Assembly: GCA_018817385.1 (NCBI GenBank)
Contig: JAHIUA010000021.1
Location: forward strand, 29,765-93,764
Direction: 5' to 3'
DNA: 64,000 nucleotides
Source: Pseudomonadota bacterium
Lineage (GTDB): Bacteria; Desulfobacterota; Desulfobulbia; Desulfobulbales; Desulfocapsaceae
In this document: positions 54,715 to 64,000 of the stretch, in pieces
Numbering within the stretch: position 1 is the first letter of the stretch
How the letters are laid out: the number at the start of each line of letters is the position of its first letter
The notes under the pieces: model-generated
Seen by the model: only the letters and a program-made list of their open reading frames with translations
Told to the model about the DNA's origin: nothing
The model's database searches: none
Program-made: the position numbers and the translations under genes

Positions 54715-57700
54715 TCATCTGGGTGGTCCTCCAAGTTCCTGGGAAAACCCATAGTGTTCCGGATAGGATGGGCCATTTTTGGGTTTGAATGTCGTTTCGT
54801 ATGGCTGATAGCCACCTGTACCATTTTTACCTGTACCCTTAGGGGCGTGTGTCAGGAGAAGTTCGGTCGTGTCGATGCCGATATTGATGGCCGTTCCCGG
54901 TCCGGGTATACAGCCAATGGCGCCCTTGCAGGTTTCCCAGGCTGCCTTGGCGTAATTGCCATCCCTGGTTTCCCGGGCTGCATTAATGAAATTGCCTTGG
55001 GGGAGGCCGGGAACCGAGCCGTAAATGGCAAGTCCGTAATCAATAGTGCCAGCAATATTTGCGACCAACTCATCTGCGGTCTCCGGATCGATACCTTTAT
55101 CCGTGTAATAAGGGAGTTCATTGGTATCCAGGTCAGCCGTGCCTTCGGAAGTCTGCGGGGCCTCATCGATGTCGCCGGGTTCCAGTTCAAATGTTCCCTG
55201 GGGGTCAATGTAGCCCACGGGATTGTTGCCGGCATAGACATAGAGATTGACACCTCCGGTGAGTCCCAGGGGGTCCCGTTGCAGGAAACGGCCGGTGGTG
55301 GCCAGATACAGCCGGTTTGTCATGAGGAAAATATCAGCTTTCTGGCCCAGAACACCGAACTGACCGGCAAAGGTAAAGAGATTGTCGGGTGGGGTTCCCA
55401 TTGCGGTATAGAGGCCATGGGGCGAATAGACATATTCAGCCACCACTGTGCCGCTGCTGTTCGTGAGGGCCAGGGTGTTGCCGTTTGTGTCAAAATGATA
55501 AAAATACCAGAGACCGTTCTGGGCCTGCTGGGCGACCAGGCGATTGCCCCGATAGAGGAAACGGGAGACCATGGTGCCGGTCAGGTCACTGATAAATAAG
55601 AGTCTTCCCCCCTGATCAAAGTGGTAGTAATGGGTGACCCCGTTTCTGACAATCCGGTAGGGATTCCCTTCGCCATCAAAGGTGTAGGTGGTGGTCACTC
55701 CGTTGATGGTGGTGGTGACAGGCCGATTTTCCGCATCATAGCTTGCGGCATAGGAGCTGCCGATGGCTGTCACATTGCCGTCTGCATCATTATTGAAGCC
55801 GGTGGCACCATAGGAAAGCAGCTGATTGGCATTGTCATAGCTGATGGTCTCCGCACCGGCAGGGAGGGGAGGGGTCAGGGACTGACTGTCAATTGAGAAG
55901 GTGCGTCTGCCTGCGGCGTCGTAGGTATTGTTGATGGTCAGAAAACTGGCCGTTCCAACTTTATGGTCGATGGTCGTGATTTTGCGATTCACATCATAGA
56001 GGTAGCTGGAAACGGTGCCGTTGGATCTGCTCTCCTTGAGGAGGTTGCCGGCCTTGTCGTATTGCAGGGTAATAAGGGCTCCGCCTGACCAGGACATGCT
56101 GGTGACCTGATTCTTTTTTTCATTATGGGGACTGACATCATCGCGGGGACCATGTCGGAATTCGGCTGGCAGTTTACGCCGACAGAAGCTGTCATAGGCA
56201 TAGGAGACAATGAGGCCGTCAGGATAGGTGAGCGAGGTGACCTGTCCTTCGCTGTTATAGGCAAAGGATACGCTTTTGGTATCGGGCCAGGTGATGGTTG
56301 CTGCCCGGCCGCTGTCGTTATAGGTATAGGTTTTTGGGCCCAGGGTGGTGTGGTCGGCCGAGAGGAGATTATTGGCGGTGTCATAGGTGTAATCGACCTG
56401 TTTTGAACCAGCATATGATTTGCTGAGCAGATTACCCAGCTGGTCATAGGTCCGGGTCACCTTGATTCCGCGGCTGTTTTCTGTCTCTGTCTCCCGGCCC
56501 AGGGCGTCATAGGTCTTGGTGATGGCCTGGTTCAGAGGATTTCTGATGCTCTTCAGGCGGTTATTGGCATCATAGGTGAAATTGGTGCTGTGGAAATTGG
56601 CATCCCGGATGGAGAGCAGGTTGCCATCTGCATCAAAGTTCCTGAGCAGGGTCCGGTTCATGGCATCAGTGGTCTGTACAGGCCGGTTGGCTGCGTTGTA
56701 ACTGGTCTGGATACTCTGACCCAGGGGGTTGGTCTGTTTGGTCAGATTGCCATTGGCGTCGTACTGAAATTGCGTTGCCCTGTTCAGTGGATCAAAGCTC
56801 CAGGTAATCAGGGAACTGTCGTTACGCTGTACCCGGGTAGTTTTGCCCAGCTCATCTGTTGCCGCGAGGAGATCCAGTGCGTCATAGCTGTAGCGGACCT
56901 GGGCAGCATAGGGGATGGTGCTGCCGTAGGATACCGCGGTAATCCTGTTGTTGCCATCATAGGAGTAGGTCTTCTGCTTGCCACGGCTGTCGGTGATCTT
57001 ATAACAGCGGCTGGACTTGTCATTGCTCGAGTATGAATAGGTGACAACACCCCCATCCGGTGCCGTGACTGTTATCAGATTGCCGTAGCTGTCATATGTA
57101 TAGCTGGTGATTTTTGTGCGGGCATTGGTATACGTCGTTAATTGGCCCTTGCTGGAGTAGGCAAAATTGAGGGAAGTGGAATTGGGATAGCGGACCCGTA
57201 TCAGGTTGCTGTTGCCGTCGTACTCAAAAATTGTTGTGTTGGCCAGGGCGTCCTGGCGCTGGATCAGGTTGTTTTGGCCATCGTAAAAATAGCTGGTTTT
57301 TTTGCCGAGGGCGTCAGTGACGGCGATGGTGTTGCCACGGCTGTCGTAGTCAAAAGAGGTGTTTTTGCCGGTGGCGCTGGTGTACTTGCTGAGCTGTCCT
57401 TCCACATAACTCAAGGACCGGAGCGCCCCGGATGGGTCAACAACACCGGCGGTTTTCCCGTTTTCCGTAGTCATGGTTGTCACTTGGCCCCGGGGGTCGG
57501 TCCAGCGCACCTGATTGATACTGCCGTTAAGCGGTGCAATCAGCGTTTTTCCGCTTGCTGACTGGGTTGCGGAGACATATTTCCCTTTCCCCCAGATTTT
57601 GTCGCTGTAGGTGAAGCTCATTTCATGGCCACCACCGGTGGAACCGAGGTCACCCAGATCACTTTTGACGAGATAGCCGTTCTCATAGGTGTATTTCCCC

Positions 57701-59658
57701 AGATAGCCGATCATGTCCTTAATCTGAACGAGTTGCCCCAAACCATCGTAGAGGAACTCGATGGTCCGTCCATCCGGGACCGTGATCTTGCTGCAAGAGC
57801 CAGCGGGGGTATAGGTAAAACTGATCTGCCTGCCGGCAGGATCAACGATTTTCTGGATACGCCCTGTGGCGGAGTCGGTGGTAATGGTTACGGTGTTCAG
57901 GTTTCGATCGCTGATACTGGTCAGGTAAGCAGGTTGGTTAGAACCGGGTCCAGTAAAGCGATAGGTGAAGCGGGTATCTTTTTCTTTGTACTCCCAATAG
58001 GTTCCATAACAGGTCAGTTGATTGAAGGTTCCTTTCACCGGGCTGAGGACGACAGGGGTGGTGGGGGTTGCAGTGTCCAGACTGATCAGAGTGGTATAGG
58101 TCTCCTGTTCGCCGGTACCTTTGCGGAGAAGAACCTGGTTGCTGCTTTGGCGGAGAATTGAGGACTCGTAGAGAAAGCTCCAGCGTTTGCCAAAGCTTCC
58201 TGCAGCCGGATTATGGAGGTTGGAATTATAGGTGAAACGAAGGTAGACTGGCGGACCCAGGGTTGCAAGGTAATAGAGTGTTCCTTCAACGAGGAGGTCG
58301 AGGGTGCCGGTATTGACACTGGGTCTGGGCAGGTTGATCTGCTTCCAGTCATCCTTGCCCCCTGCAAAAACGGTGTAGGGGTTGGCGGCGCCGCCAGCCA
58401 TGGATGGGTCGCTGTTGAAGCGGGCCATCACTTGTATCTGATCATTTCCGTTGAACGATTGGAAATTACCGCCGATGATGACATGATTTTGGCGTGTAGA
58501 TGTTACGGTGGTCACCATGCCGTCATCAGGGCCGGAGCCTGGGTCAAATTCCATATCCAGACTACCATCTGGATTCAAACGAGCCACGCTTCCTCTGGCT
58601 ATCCCATTAACTGTGGTGAAGTTTCCCCCGATGACAATTCGACCGTCATCTTGAATGGCAATGGAACGTACGCTAGGGTAGTAGCCACCGCTAACAATAC
58701 AGTTGAAGGAAGAATCTAAGCCACCAGTGCTTAGAAGTCGAACTATTCCGAATCGGGCGATATTATTAAAGCTTGTAAAGGAGCCACCTACAAGGTATTT
58801 GCCATCGGCTTGTACTGCAAGAGACAATACAGGCAGATTAAAACCACTTCCTATGGAGAAAGAGGTGTCTACTGACCCAGTGCTATGGAGCCGAACCAGT
58901 TTCTTGTATTCATAGTTATTAAAAGAGGTGAATTCTCCTCCGACTAAAACTTTGCTGCTATCCATCCCAAAGATATCGGTGCTGGGAATGGTTGCAACAG
59001 TCCATACCCTATGGGACCAACCGTCAGGGGTAGTAGAGGTGACACCATCACCTGGGTTAAAAGCTGTATTCAGTGTACCATCAGCGTTGAGACGTGCTAC
59101 GTCGAGACGTGTAACCCCGTTAACTTTCCAAAACTGACCACCAATGGTGATTTTATCATTGGATATATCCATATCCGAGATATAAGCGTCTGCTGTTGCC
59201 GTAAAAGAGGTGTCAAGAGTTCCATTTTCATTAAGACGGGCAAGTCTAGGAGTGACAGAGACACCATTTACTTTACCAAAACCACCGGCCAGGATTATCC
59301 GTCCATCAGACTGCACACCAACGTTATATACTTCTTGATCTGTGCCGCTCCCCACCTTAAAATCAGGATCAAGTCTGCCATCAGGGGTAACACGTGAAAT
59401 ATAATTTATAGGCGTGCCATCAATAGTGTCATAGAAACCTGCTAAGAGAATTTTTCCATCCTTCTGTTCAACGATCTGATTGAGGCTTGCATTATCCTCA
59501 AAACCGCTTTTGGAAAAGGTAGCTGTGAAATTGTCATCCAGTATAAGGGCTTCAGCCTGAGCCAGCCCACAATTGATGAATATGATAGAAAGGGTGGCTA
59601 CAAACAGAGACGCTAATAAAATTGTCCGAGTTGGCCAAGTGTTGTTTGTTGGTATCAT
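54715..59658 (-). CDS. Large secreted YD/RHS-repeat protein with delta-60-type N-terminus (copy A, complete)
   Basis: A 1,647-residue secreted protein. A signal peptide (about 1-35, ending A-Q-A-E) is followed by six to eight delta-60-like repeats (P-D-G-R-L-D-P-D-F; G-K-I-L-L-A-G), residues about 40-430, likely a beta-propeller. Then a junction domain (W-K-Q-I-N-L-P-R-P-S), then dozens of YD repeats (about 550-1300), and an RHS core ending T-G-R-F-L-Q-R-D-P-L-G ... G-N-N-P-V-G-Y-I-D-P-Q-G-T-F. The last 150 residues are a variable tip (C-K-G-A-I-G-C-I-P-G-P-G-T-A-I-N), possibly an effector or pre-toxin domain. Such proteins serve in contact-dependent competition, adhesion or gliding. Confidence 0.93.
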   Translation of the reverse strand: MIPTNNTWPTRTILLASLFVATLSIIFINCGLAQAEALILDDNFTATFSKSGFEDNASLNQIVEQKDGKILLAGFYDTIDGTPINYISRVTPDGRLDPDFKVGSGTDQEVYNVGVQSDGRIILAGGFGKVNGVSVTPRLARLNENGTLDTSFTATADAYISDMDISNDKITIGGQFWKVNGVTRLDVARLNADGTLNTAFNPGDGVTSTTPDGWSHRVWTVATIPSTDIFGMDSSKVLVGGEFTSFNNYEYKKLVRLHSTGSVDTSFSIGSGFNLPVLSLAVQADGKYLVGGSFTSFNNIARFGIVRLLSTGGLDSSFNCIVSGGYYPSVRSIAIQDDGRIVIGGNFTTVNGIARGSVARLNPDGSLDMEFDPGSGPDDGMVTTVTSTRQNHVIIGGNFQSFNGNDQIQVMARFNSDPSMAGGAANPYTVFAGGKDDWKQINLPRPSVNTGTLDLLVEGTLYYLATLGPPVYLRFTYNSNLHNPAAGSFGKRWSFLYESSILRQSSNQVLLRKGTGEQETYTTLISLDTATPTTPVVLSPVKGTFNQLTCYGTYWEYKEKDTRFTYRFTGPGSNQPAYLTSISDRNLNTVTITTDSATGRIQKIVDPAGRQISFTYTPAGSCSKITVPDGRTIEFLYDGLGQLVQIKDMIGYLGKYTYENGYLVKSDLGDLGSTGGGHEMSFTYSDKIWGKGKYVSATQSASGKTLIAPLNGSINQVRWTDPRGQVTTMTTENGKTAGVVDPSGALRSLSYVEGQLSKYTSATGKNTSFDYDSRGNTIAVTDALGKKTSYFYDGQNNLIQRQDALANTTIFEYDGNSNLIRVRYPNSTSLNFAYSSKGQLTTYTNARTKITSYTYDSYGNLITVTAPDGGVVTYSYSSNDKSSRCYKITDSRGKQKTYSYDGNNRITAVSYGSTIPYAAQVRYSYDALDLLAATDELGKTTRVQRNDSSLITWSFDPLNRATQFQYDANGNLTKQTNPLGQSIQTSYNAANRPVQTTDAMNRTLLRNFDADGNLLSIRDANFHSTNFTYDANNRLKSIRNPLNQAITKTYDALGRETETENSRGIKVTRTYDQLGNLLSKSYAGSKQVDYTYDTANNLLSADHTTLGPKTYTYNDSGRAATITWPDTKSVSFAYNSEGQVTSLTYPDGLIVSYAYDSFCRRKLPAEFRHGPRDDVSPHNEKKNQVTSMSWSGGALITLQYDKAGNLLKESRSNGTVSSYLYDVNRKITTIDHKVGTASFLTINNTYDAAGRRTFSIDSQSLTPPLPAGAETISYDNANQLLSYGATGFNNDADGNVTAIGSSYAASYDAENRPVTTTINGVTTTYTFDGEGNPYRIVRNGVTHYYHFDQGGRLLFISDLTGTMVSRFLYRGNRLVAQQAQNGLWYFYHFDTNGNTLALTNSSGTVVAEYVYSPHGLYTAMGTPPDNLFTFAGQFGVLGQKADIFLMTNRLYLATTGRFLQRDPLGLTGGVNLYVYAGNNPVGYIDPQGTFELEPGDIDEAPQTSEGTADLDTNELPYYTDKGIDPETADELVANIAGTIDYGLAIYGSVPGLPQGNFINAARETRDGNYAKAAWETCKGAIGCIPGPGTAINIGIDTTELLLTHAPKGTGKNGTGGYQPYETTFKPKNGPSYPEHYGFSQELGGPPR

Positions 59659-59709
59659 GATGTTCGTGTTGCTACCTTGATAATTGAATGTGAACTCTCT
59701 TTTTTCTGC

Positions 59710-60168
59710 TTAGCTGCCAGCAGAAAGGACCGGTACGATCATCATCAGGATGCTGTTTTTGGCAGGATTTTTTTCGCCCCGATTATAGGTAAGGGGGGTA
59801 AATGCCAAGCCATTGTCATCAAGGGTACCCTCCTTCCAGAGGAGATATTCTTCTAAATCTGGGTATCCATCCTGGTCGAAATCCGTTATGTCATCTGCGA
59901 TCTGCAGTGAAGGAAAATAGAAGAGCTCCCAGTTGTCGTCGATACCGTCATCATCTGAATCGATAAAGCCGGCAACCTGGTAACTGGCAATGGATGTGGC
60001 ATTACCCACTGCATCGTAGGTATATCTGACCATGGCCTGACTCGCATAGTTGCACTGCAGTAAACGTCCGTTGGCGTCATACTCGTAATAGGCTTCTCCG
60101 GCCTCTGCTGGTGGGTAAAATAACAGGAGTGGCAACAGAAGCATTGAAGAGAGAGTTAATTTATCCAT
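59710..60168 (-). CDS. Small secreted YD-repeat/EF-hand-like protein (copy B)
   Basis: A 152-residue paralogue of the protein at 54168-54626. The mature parts are almost the same; only the signal peptides differ clearly (M-D-K-L-T-L-S-S-M here). The frame is open to 60258, but the ATG at 60168 places the signal peptide correctly. It lies between the outer RHS gene and the complete RHS gene. Confidence 0.75.
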   Translation of the reverse strand: MDKLTLSSMLLLPLLLFYPPAEAGEAYYEYDANGRLLQCNYASQAMVRYTYDAVGNATSIASYQVAGFIDSDDDGIDDNWELFYFPSLQIADDITDFDQDGYPDLEEYLLWKEGTLDDNGLAFTPLTYNRGEKNPAKNSILMMIVPVLSAGS

Positions 60169-60254
60169 AACAGATCGTTGCATCAGCAGATTATCAATAA
60201 TTTGTTCAACCAGCCCGCAGTCAATACGGGTGTTCCGTTTTCCGGCTGCAGAGA

Positions 60255-63200
60255 TCATCTGGGCGGCCCTCCAAGTTCCTGGCGAAATCCATAGCGTGTT
60301 AAATCTGAGCCATCCTTTGGTTTGAAGTCGGTTTCATAGGGTTGATATCCACCTGTAACTTTTTTCCCATTGGCCTTGGCACTTGTCAGGAGCAGTTCGG
60401 TGGTATCGAGGGTGATATTGATGGCCGTGCCCGGTCCTGGTATACAGCCAATGGCGCCCTTGCAGGTTTCCCAGGCTGCTTTGGCATAATTTCCATCTCT
60501 GGTTGCCCGGGCTGCATTGATAAAATTGCCCTGAGGGAGGCCGGGAACCGAGCCATAAAAGGCAAGTGCGTCGTCAAGATCTTCTGCCAGTTCATCTGCT
60601 GTTTCCGGATCAATACCCTCATCGGTGTGATACGGGAGTTCATTGGTGTCCAGGTCAGCCGTGCCTTCGGAAGTCTGAGGGGCTTCGTCGATGTCGCCGG
60701 GGTCCAGTTCAAATGTCCCCTGGGGATCAATATAGCCCACGGGATTATTGCCGGCATAGACATAGAGATTGACGCCTCCGGTCAATCCCAATGGGTCCCG
60801 TTGCAGGAAACGGCCGGTTGTGGCCATATACATGCGGTTTGTCATGAGGAAAACATCACCTTCCTGCTCCAGAACACCGAACTGACCGGCAAAGGTAAAG
60901 GGATTGTCGGGTGGTGTTCCCAGCGAGGTATACAGGCCATGGGGCGAATAGGCATATTCGGCCACCATTGTGCCGCTGCTGTCCGTCAGGGCCAGGGTGT
61001 TGCCGTTTGTGCTGAAATGATAAAAATACCACTGGTTGTTCTGGGCCTGCTGGGCGACCAGGCGATTGCCCCGGTAGATGAAACGGGAGACCATAGTGCC
61101 GGCAATGTCACTGATAAATAACAGCCGTCCTCCATGATCAAAGTGGTAGTAATGAGCAACACCGTTTTTGACAATACGGTAGGGATTCCCTTCACCATCA
61201 AAGGTGTATGTGGTGGTCACTCCGTTGATGGTGGTGACGGGTCGGTTCTCCGCATCATAGCTTGCGGCAAATGAGCCGCCGATGGCTGTCACGTTCCCGT
61301 CTGCATCATTGCTGAAATTGGTGGAACCATAGGAAAGCATCTGGTTCGCATTGTCATAGCTGATGGTCTCCGCTCCGGCAGGGAGGGGAGGGGTCATGGA
61401 CTGACTGTCAAGGGAGGAAAGGCGTCTGCCCGCGGCATCGTAGATATTATTGATACTGAGGAAGCTGGTAGTCCCATACTTATGATTGATGGCAGTTATT
61501 CTTCGGTTCACATCATAGAGGTAGCTGGAAACGGTACCGTTGGATCTGCTCTCCTCCAGGAGATTAGCGGCCTTATCGTATTGCAGGGAAAGCGAACCGC
61601 CTGTCCAGGACATGGTGTTTACCTGATTCTTTTTTTCTTTGTGGGGGCTGACATCATTGGGGGGACCATGTCGGAATTCGGAAGGCAGTTTGCGACGACA
61701 GAAGCTGTCATAGGAATAGGAAACAGCCAGGCTGTCAGGATAGGTTATCGAGGTGACATGCCCTTCACTGTTATACCCAAAGGAGACGCTTTTGGAGTCC
61801 GGCCAGGTGATGGTCGCTACCCTGCCGCTGTCGTTATAGGTATAGGTTTTTGTCCCCAGGGTAGTGTGGTCGGAAGAAAGGAGATTGTTGGAGGCATCAT
61901 AACCATAATCGACTTGTATCGAATCATCATATGATTTTCTAACTACATTGCCGAGTTTGTCATATTCGCGGATTACCTTGATCCCGCGGTTGTTTTCCGT
62001 CTCTGTCTCCCGGCCCAGAGCATCGTAGGTCTTGGTGATAGTCTGGTCCAGGGGATTTCTGATGGTCTTCAGGCGATTATTGGCATCATAGGTGAAATTG
62101 GTGGTGTGGTAATTGGCATCTCTTATGTAGAGCAGGTTGCCCTCTGGGTCATAGCTCCTGAGCAGGGTTCTGTTCATGGGGTCAGTGGTCTGCACAGGCC
62201 GGTTGGCTGCGTTATAACTGGTTTTGATACTCTGGCCCAGGGGGTTGATCTGTTTGGTCAGATTGCCATTGGGGTCGTATTGAAATTGTGTTGCCCTGTT
62301 CAGTGGATCAAAGACCCAGGTAATCTGGGAACTGTCATTGCGCTGTACCCGCGTTGTTCTGCCCAGCTCATCTGTTGCTGAGAGGAGATCCAGTGCGTTA
62401 TAGGTATAGCGTACCTGGGCATCATAGGGGATGTTGCCGCCATAAGATACCGCGGTAATTCTGTTGTTTTTGTCATAGGAGTATGTCTTCTGATTGCCAC
62501 GGCTATCGGTGATCTTGTAACAGCGACTGTATTTGTCTGTACTCCCGTAGGTATAGGTGACAATACCACCATCCGGTGCCGTGATTGTTAACAGATTGCC
62601 GTAGCTGTCGTATGCATAGCTGGTGATTTTTCCTCGTGCATTGGTATACGTCGTTAATTGTCCCTTGGGGGAGAAAGCAAAATTCAGAGCAGTACTATTG
62701 GGATAGCGGACCTGTATCAGGTTGTTGTCTCCGTCGTAATCAAAAATTGTCGTGTTTCCCAGGGCGTCTCGACGTTGGATCAGGTTGTTTTTGGGATCGT
62801 AAAAATAGCTGGTTTTTTTGCCCATGGCATCGGTGGCCCCTGTGGTATTGCCACGGCTGTCGTAGTCAAAAGAGGTGTTTTGCCCTGTGCCGCTGGTGTA
62901 CTTGCTGAGCTGCCCTTCTACATAACTCAAGGAGCGGATAGCCCCGGACGGGTCAACAACACCGGATGTTTTTCCGTTTTCCGTAGTTACGGTTGTCACC
63001 TGGCCCCGGGGGTCGGTCCAGCGCACCTGATTGATACTGTTGTTAACCGGTGCAATCAGGGTCTTGCCCATTGCCGACTGGGTTGCGGAGACATATTTTC
63101 CGTTCCCCCAGGTCTTGTCACCGTAGGTGAAGGTCATTTCATGTCCACCGCCGGTGGAACCGTAACCCCCCAAATCACTTTTTGTTATGCAGCCGTTCTC

Positions 63201-63773
63201 ATAGGTGTATTTTCCAAGGTAGCCAATCATGTCCTTGACTTGGACGAGCTGCCCGAATCCATCGTAGATGAACTCAACTGTCCGTCCATCCGGAACCGTG
63301 ATTTTGCTGCAATAGCCGGCGGTATAGGTGAAACTGATCTGTCTGTTGGCGGGCCCGATAATTTTCTGGATACGGCCAGTGTTGAGGTCTGTGGTAATGG
63401 TCACGGTATTGGCGTTTCGGTCGCTGATACTGGTCAGATAGGCAGGCAGGGCGGGACTCAGTTCGTCAAATCTGTAAGTGTAACCGGTGTCTTTTTCTAT
63501 GTATTCCCAGTAGGTTCCATAACAGATCAGCTGATTGAATTTCCCTTTTACAGGACTCAGAGTGACGGGGGCGATTGGGGTTGCACTGGTCAGATTGGTC
63601 AGGCTGGTGTAGGTCTCCTGTTCTCCTGTGCCTTTGCGGAGAAGGATCTGGTTGGTACTTTGGCGAAGAATTGAGGATTCATAGAGAAAGCTCCATCGAT
63701 TGCCAAAATTGATTGAAGAAGGTTTATGCTGGTTGGAATTATAGGTGAGACGAAGATAGATTGGCGGACCCAC
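60255..63773 (-). CDS. YD/RHS-repeat protein, N-terminally truncated copy B
   Basis: From its C-terminus up to W-K-Q-I-N-L-P-R-P-S (63860) this gene matches copy A along its full length, including the RHS core and variable tip. But upstream of 63860 the sequence is unrelated and TAA at 63876-63878 closes the frame, so the signal peptide and delta-60 propeller are missing. The first usable start is GTG at 63773, without a ribosome site; the homologous frame extends 29 codons farther. The product would stay in the cytoplasm, so this is probably a broken gene or a silent donor for recombination into copy A. The tips of copies A and B differ at scattered positions. Confidence 0.75.
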   Translation of the reverse strand: MGPPIYLRLTYNSNQHKPSSINFGNRWSFLYESSILRQSTNQILLRKGTGEQETYTSLTNLTSATPIAPVTLSPVKGKFNQLICYGTYWEYIEKDTGYTYRFDELSPALPAYLTSISDRNANTVTITTDLNTGRIQKIIGPANRQISFTYTAGYCSKITVPDGRTVEFIYDGFGQLVQVKDMIGYLGKYTYENGCITKSDLGGYGSTGGGHEMTFTYGDKTWGNGKYVSATQSAMGKTLIAPVNNSINQVRWTDPRGQVTTVTTENGKTSGVVDPSGAIRSLSYVEGQLSKYTSGTGQNTSFDYDSRGNTTGATDAMGKKTSYFYDPKNNLIQRRDALGNTTIFDYDGDNNLIQVRYPNSTALNFAFSPKGQLTTYTNARGKITSYAYDSYGNLLTITAPDGGIVTYTYGSTDKYSRCYKITDSRGNQKTYSYDKNNRITAVSYGGNIPYDAQVRYTYNALDLLSATDELGRTTRVQRNDSSQITWVFDPLNRATQFQYDPNGNLTKQINPLGQSIKTSYNAANRPVQTTDPMNRTLLRSYDPEGNLLYIRDANYHTTNFTYDANNRLKTIRNPLDQTITKTYDALGRETETENNRGIKVIREYDKLGNVVRKSYDDSIQVDYGYDASNNLLSSDHTTLGTKTYTYNDSGRVATITWPDSKSVSFGYNSEGHVTSITYPDSLAVSYSYDSFCRRKLPSEFRHGPPNDVSPHKEKKNQVNTMSWTGGSLSLQYDKAANLLEESRSNGTVSSYLYDVNRRITAINHKYGTTSFLSINNIYDAAGRRLSSLDSQSMTPPLPAGAETISYDNANQMLSYGSTNFSNDADGNVTAIGGSFAASYDAENRPVTTINGVTTTYTFDGEGNPYRIVKNGVAHYYHFDHGGRLLFISDIAGTMVSRFIYRGNRLVAQQAQNNQWYFYHFSTNGNTLALTDSSGTMVAEYAYSPHGLYTSLGTPPDNPFTFAGQFGVLEQEGDVFLMTNRMYMATTGRFLQRDPLGLTGGVNLYVYAGNNPVGYIDPQGTFELDPGDIDEAPQTSEGTADLDTNELPYHTDEGIDPETADELAEDLDDALAFYGSVPGLPQGNFINAARATRDGNYAKAAWETCKGAIGCIPGPGTAINITLDTTELLLTSAKANGKKVTGGYQPYETDFKPKDGSDLTRYGFRQELGGPPR

Positions 63774-63860
63774 GGTTGAAAGGTAATAGAGTGTCCCTTC
63801 GACCAGCAGGTCGAGGGTGCCGGTATTGACAGAGGGCCTGGGCAGATTGATTTGCTTCCA

Positions 63861-64000
63861 CCTGAATCCGTGAAATTATTGAAGTAAAAAACGTCTGTAT
63901 AATCAAATATCATATTGAAATATATGAAAAAATATTGCAATATACACCTGTCGAAAAACATCACTCTGCAGGTGAAAAAATGAAACGATTTATTATTGAG
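63861..64000 (+). other. AT-rich junction DNA with possible start of a plus-strand gene
   Basis: Sequence unlike anything in RHS copy A begins here. It is AT-rich. ATG at 63979 opens a frame reading M-K-R-F-I-I-E to the window edge, with a modest CAGGTG in front; the opening resembles some transposases, but seven residues are too few for a call. An insertion that cut off the RHS 5' end is a reasonable guess. Confidence 0.3.

Larger units (their letters stand above)
54168..63860. repeat. Tandem direct duplication of an RHS + small-gene unit (about 4.2 kb each)
   Basis: Unit A spans about 54168-58347 and unit B about 59710-63860, in the same orientation. Identity is high at the DNA level, including the intergenic segment between the RHS stop and the small gene. 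The 1.36 kb between the units is the 5' part of RHS copy A, which has no counterpart in B. Confidence 0.85.

Noticed and set aside
54688..63674. Many plus-strand open frames across the RHS locus, some over 250 codons
   Set aside because: Repetitive antisense of YD repeats with G-V-I-V-G-I-type composition; no ribosome sites or domains.

Overview
The window looks like a chromosome segment from an anaerobic, probably sulfate-reducing or disproportionating member of the Desulfobacterota (Desulfobulbales-like). Evidence: a selenocysteine-rich Hdr/[NiFe]-hydrogenase operon, a DVU0298-type HEAT protein, many small deltaproteobacterial proteins of unknown role, and a selenium-dependent molybdenum hydroxylase system. 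The taxonomic call is an inference from gene content. No rRNA, tRNA or CRISPR array was recognised.

Layout. (1) 1-5800, minus strand: hydrogenase maturation protease, a helix-turn-helix/HdrC/CCG fusion protein, HdrA, MvhD and the start of a hydrogenase small subunit. Three of these genes (MvhD, HdrA and the fusion protein) are interrupted by an in-frame TGA. Each TGA stands in place of a conserved cysteine and is followed by a short hairpin with a GG-containing loop (bacterial SECIS). Read through, each gives one full-length selenoprotein. (2) 6475-11660, minus: a copper-handling/membrane cluster (Sco, two NosL-like proteins, a LolD/FtsX-type ABC exporter, two unknown membrane proteins). (3) 11947-13661, minus: glnK-amtB behind a consensus sigma-54 promoter. 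(4) 14096-18873, plus: membrane protein, cNMP-binding/DUF4388 regulator, ferritin, HEAT protein, and a nitrilase-RfaE2 fusion. (5) 18935-28732: chemotaxis receptor, recA, cinA, mtaB, mnmA, a U32-family protein, a CMD-family protein and a Gly-rich periplasmic protein.

(6) 29442-53217 is the accessory heart of the window: a catabolic island for an unidentified nitrogen compound. It holds selenium-cofactor genes yqeC, yqeB, an xdhC homologue and mocA; two complete three-subunit molybdenum hydroxylases; a hydantoinase/dihydropyrimidinase-like enzyme; a second amidohydrolase; a hydantoin/allantoin-type racemase; an aspartate-racemase-family protein; an XRE-cupin regulator; a five-gene branched-chain-type ABC importer behind a second sigma-54 promoter; and aspartate ammonia-lyase. 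My reading is: import a heterocycle or ureide, hydroxylate it, open the ring, racemise, and deaminate aspartate to fumarate plus ammonia. The substrate is not known.

(7) 54168-63860, minus: a tandem duplication of about 4.2 kb, each unit holding a YD/RHS-repeat protein followed by a small secreted YD/EF-hand-like protein. The unit nearer the island is complete. The outer one has lost its signal peptide and N-terminal domain at a sharp junction near 63860, beyond which AT-rich unrelated DNA begins.
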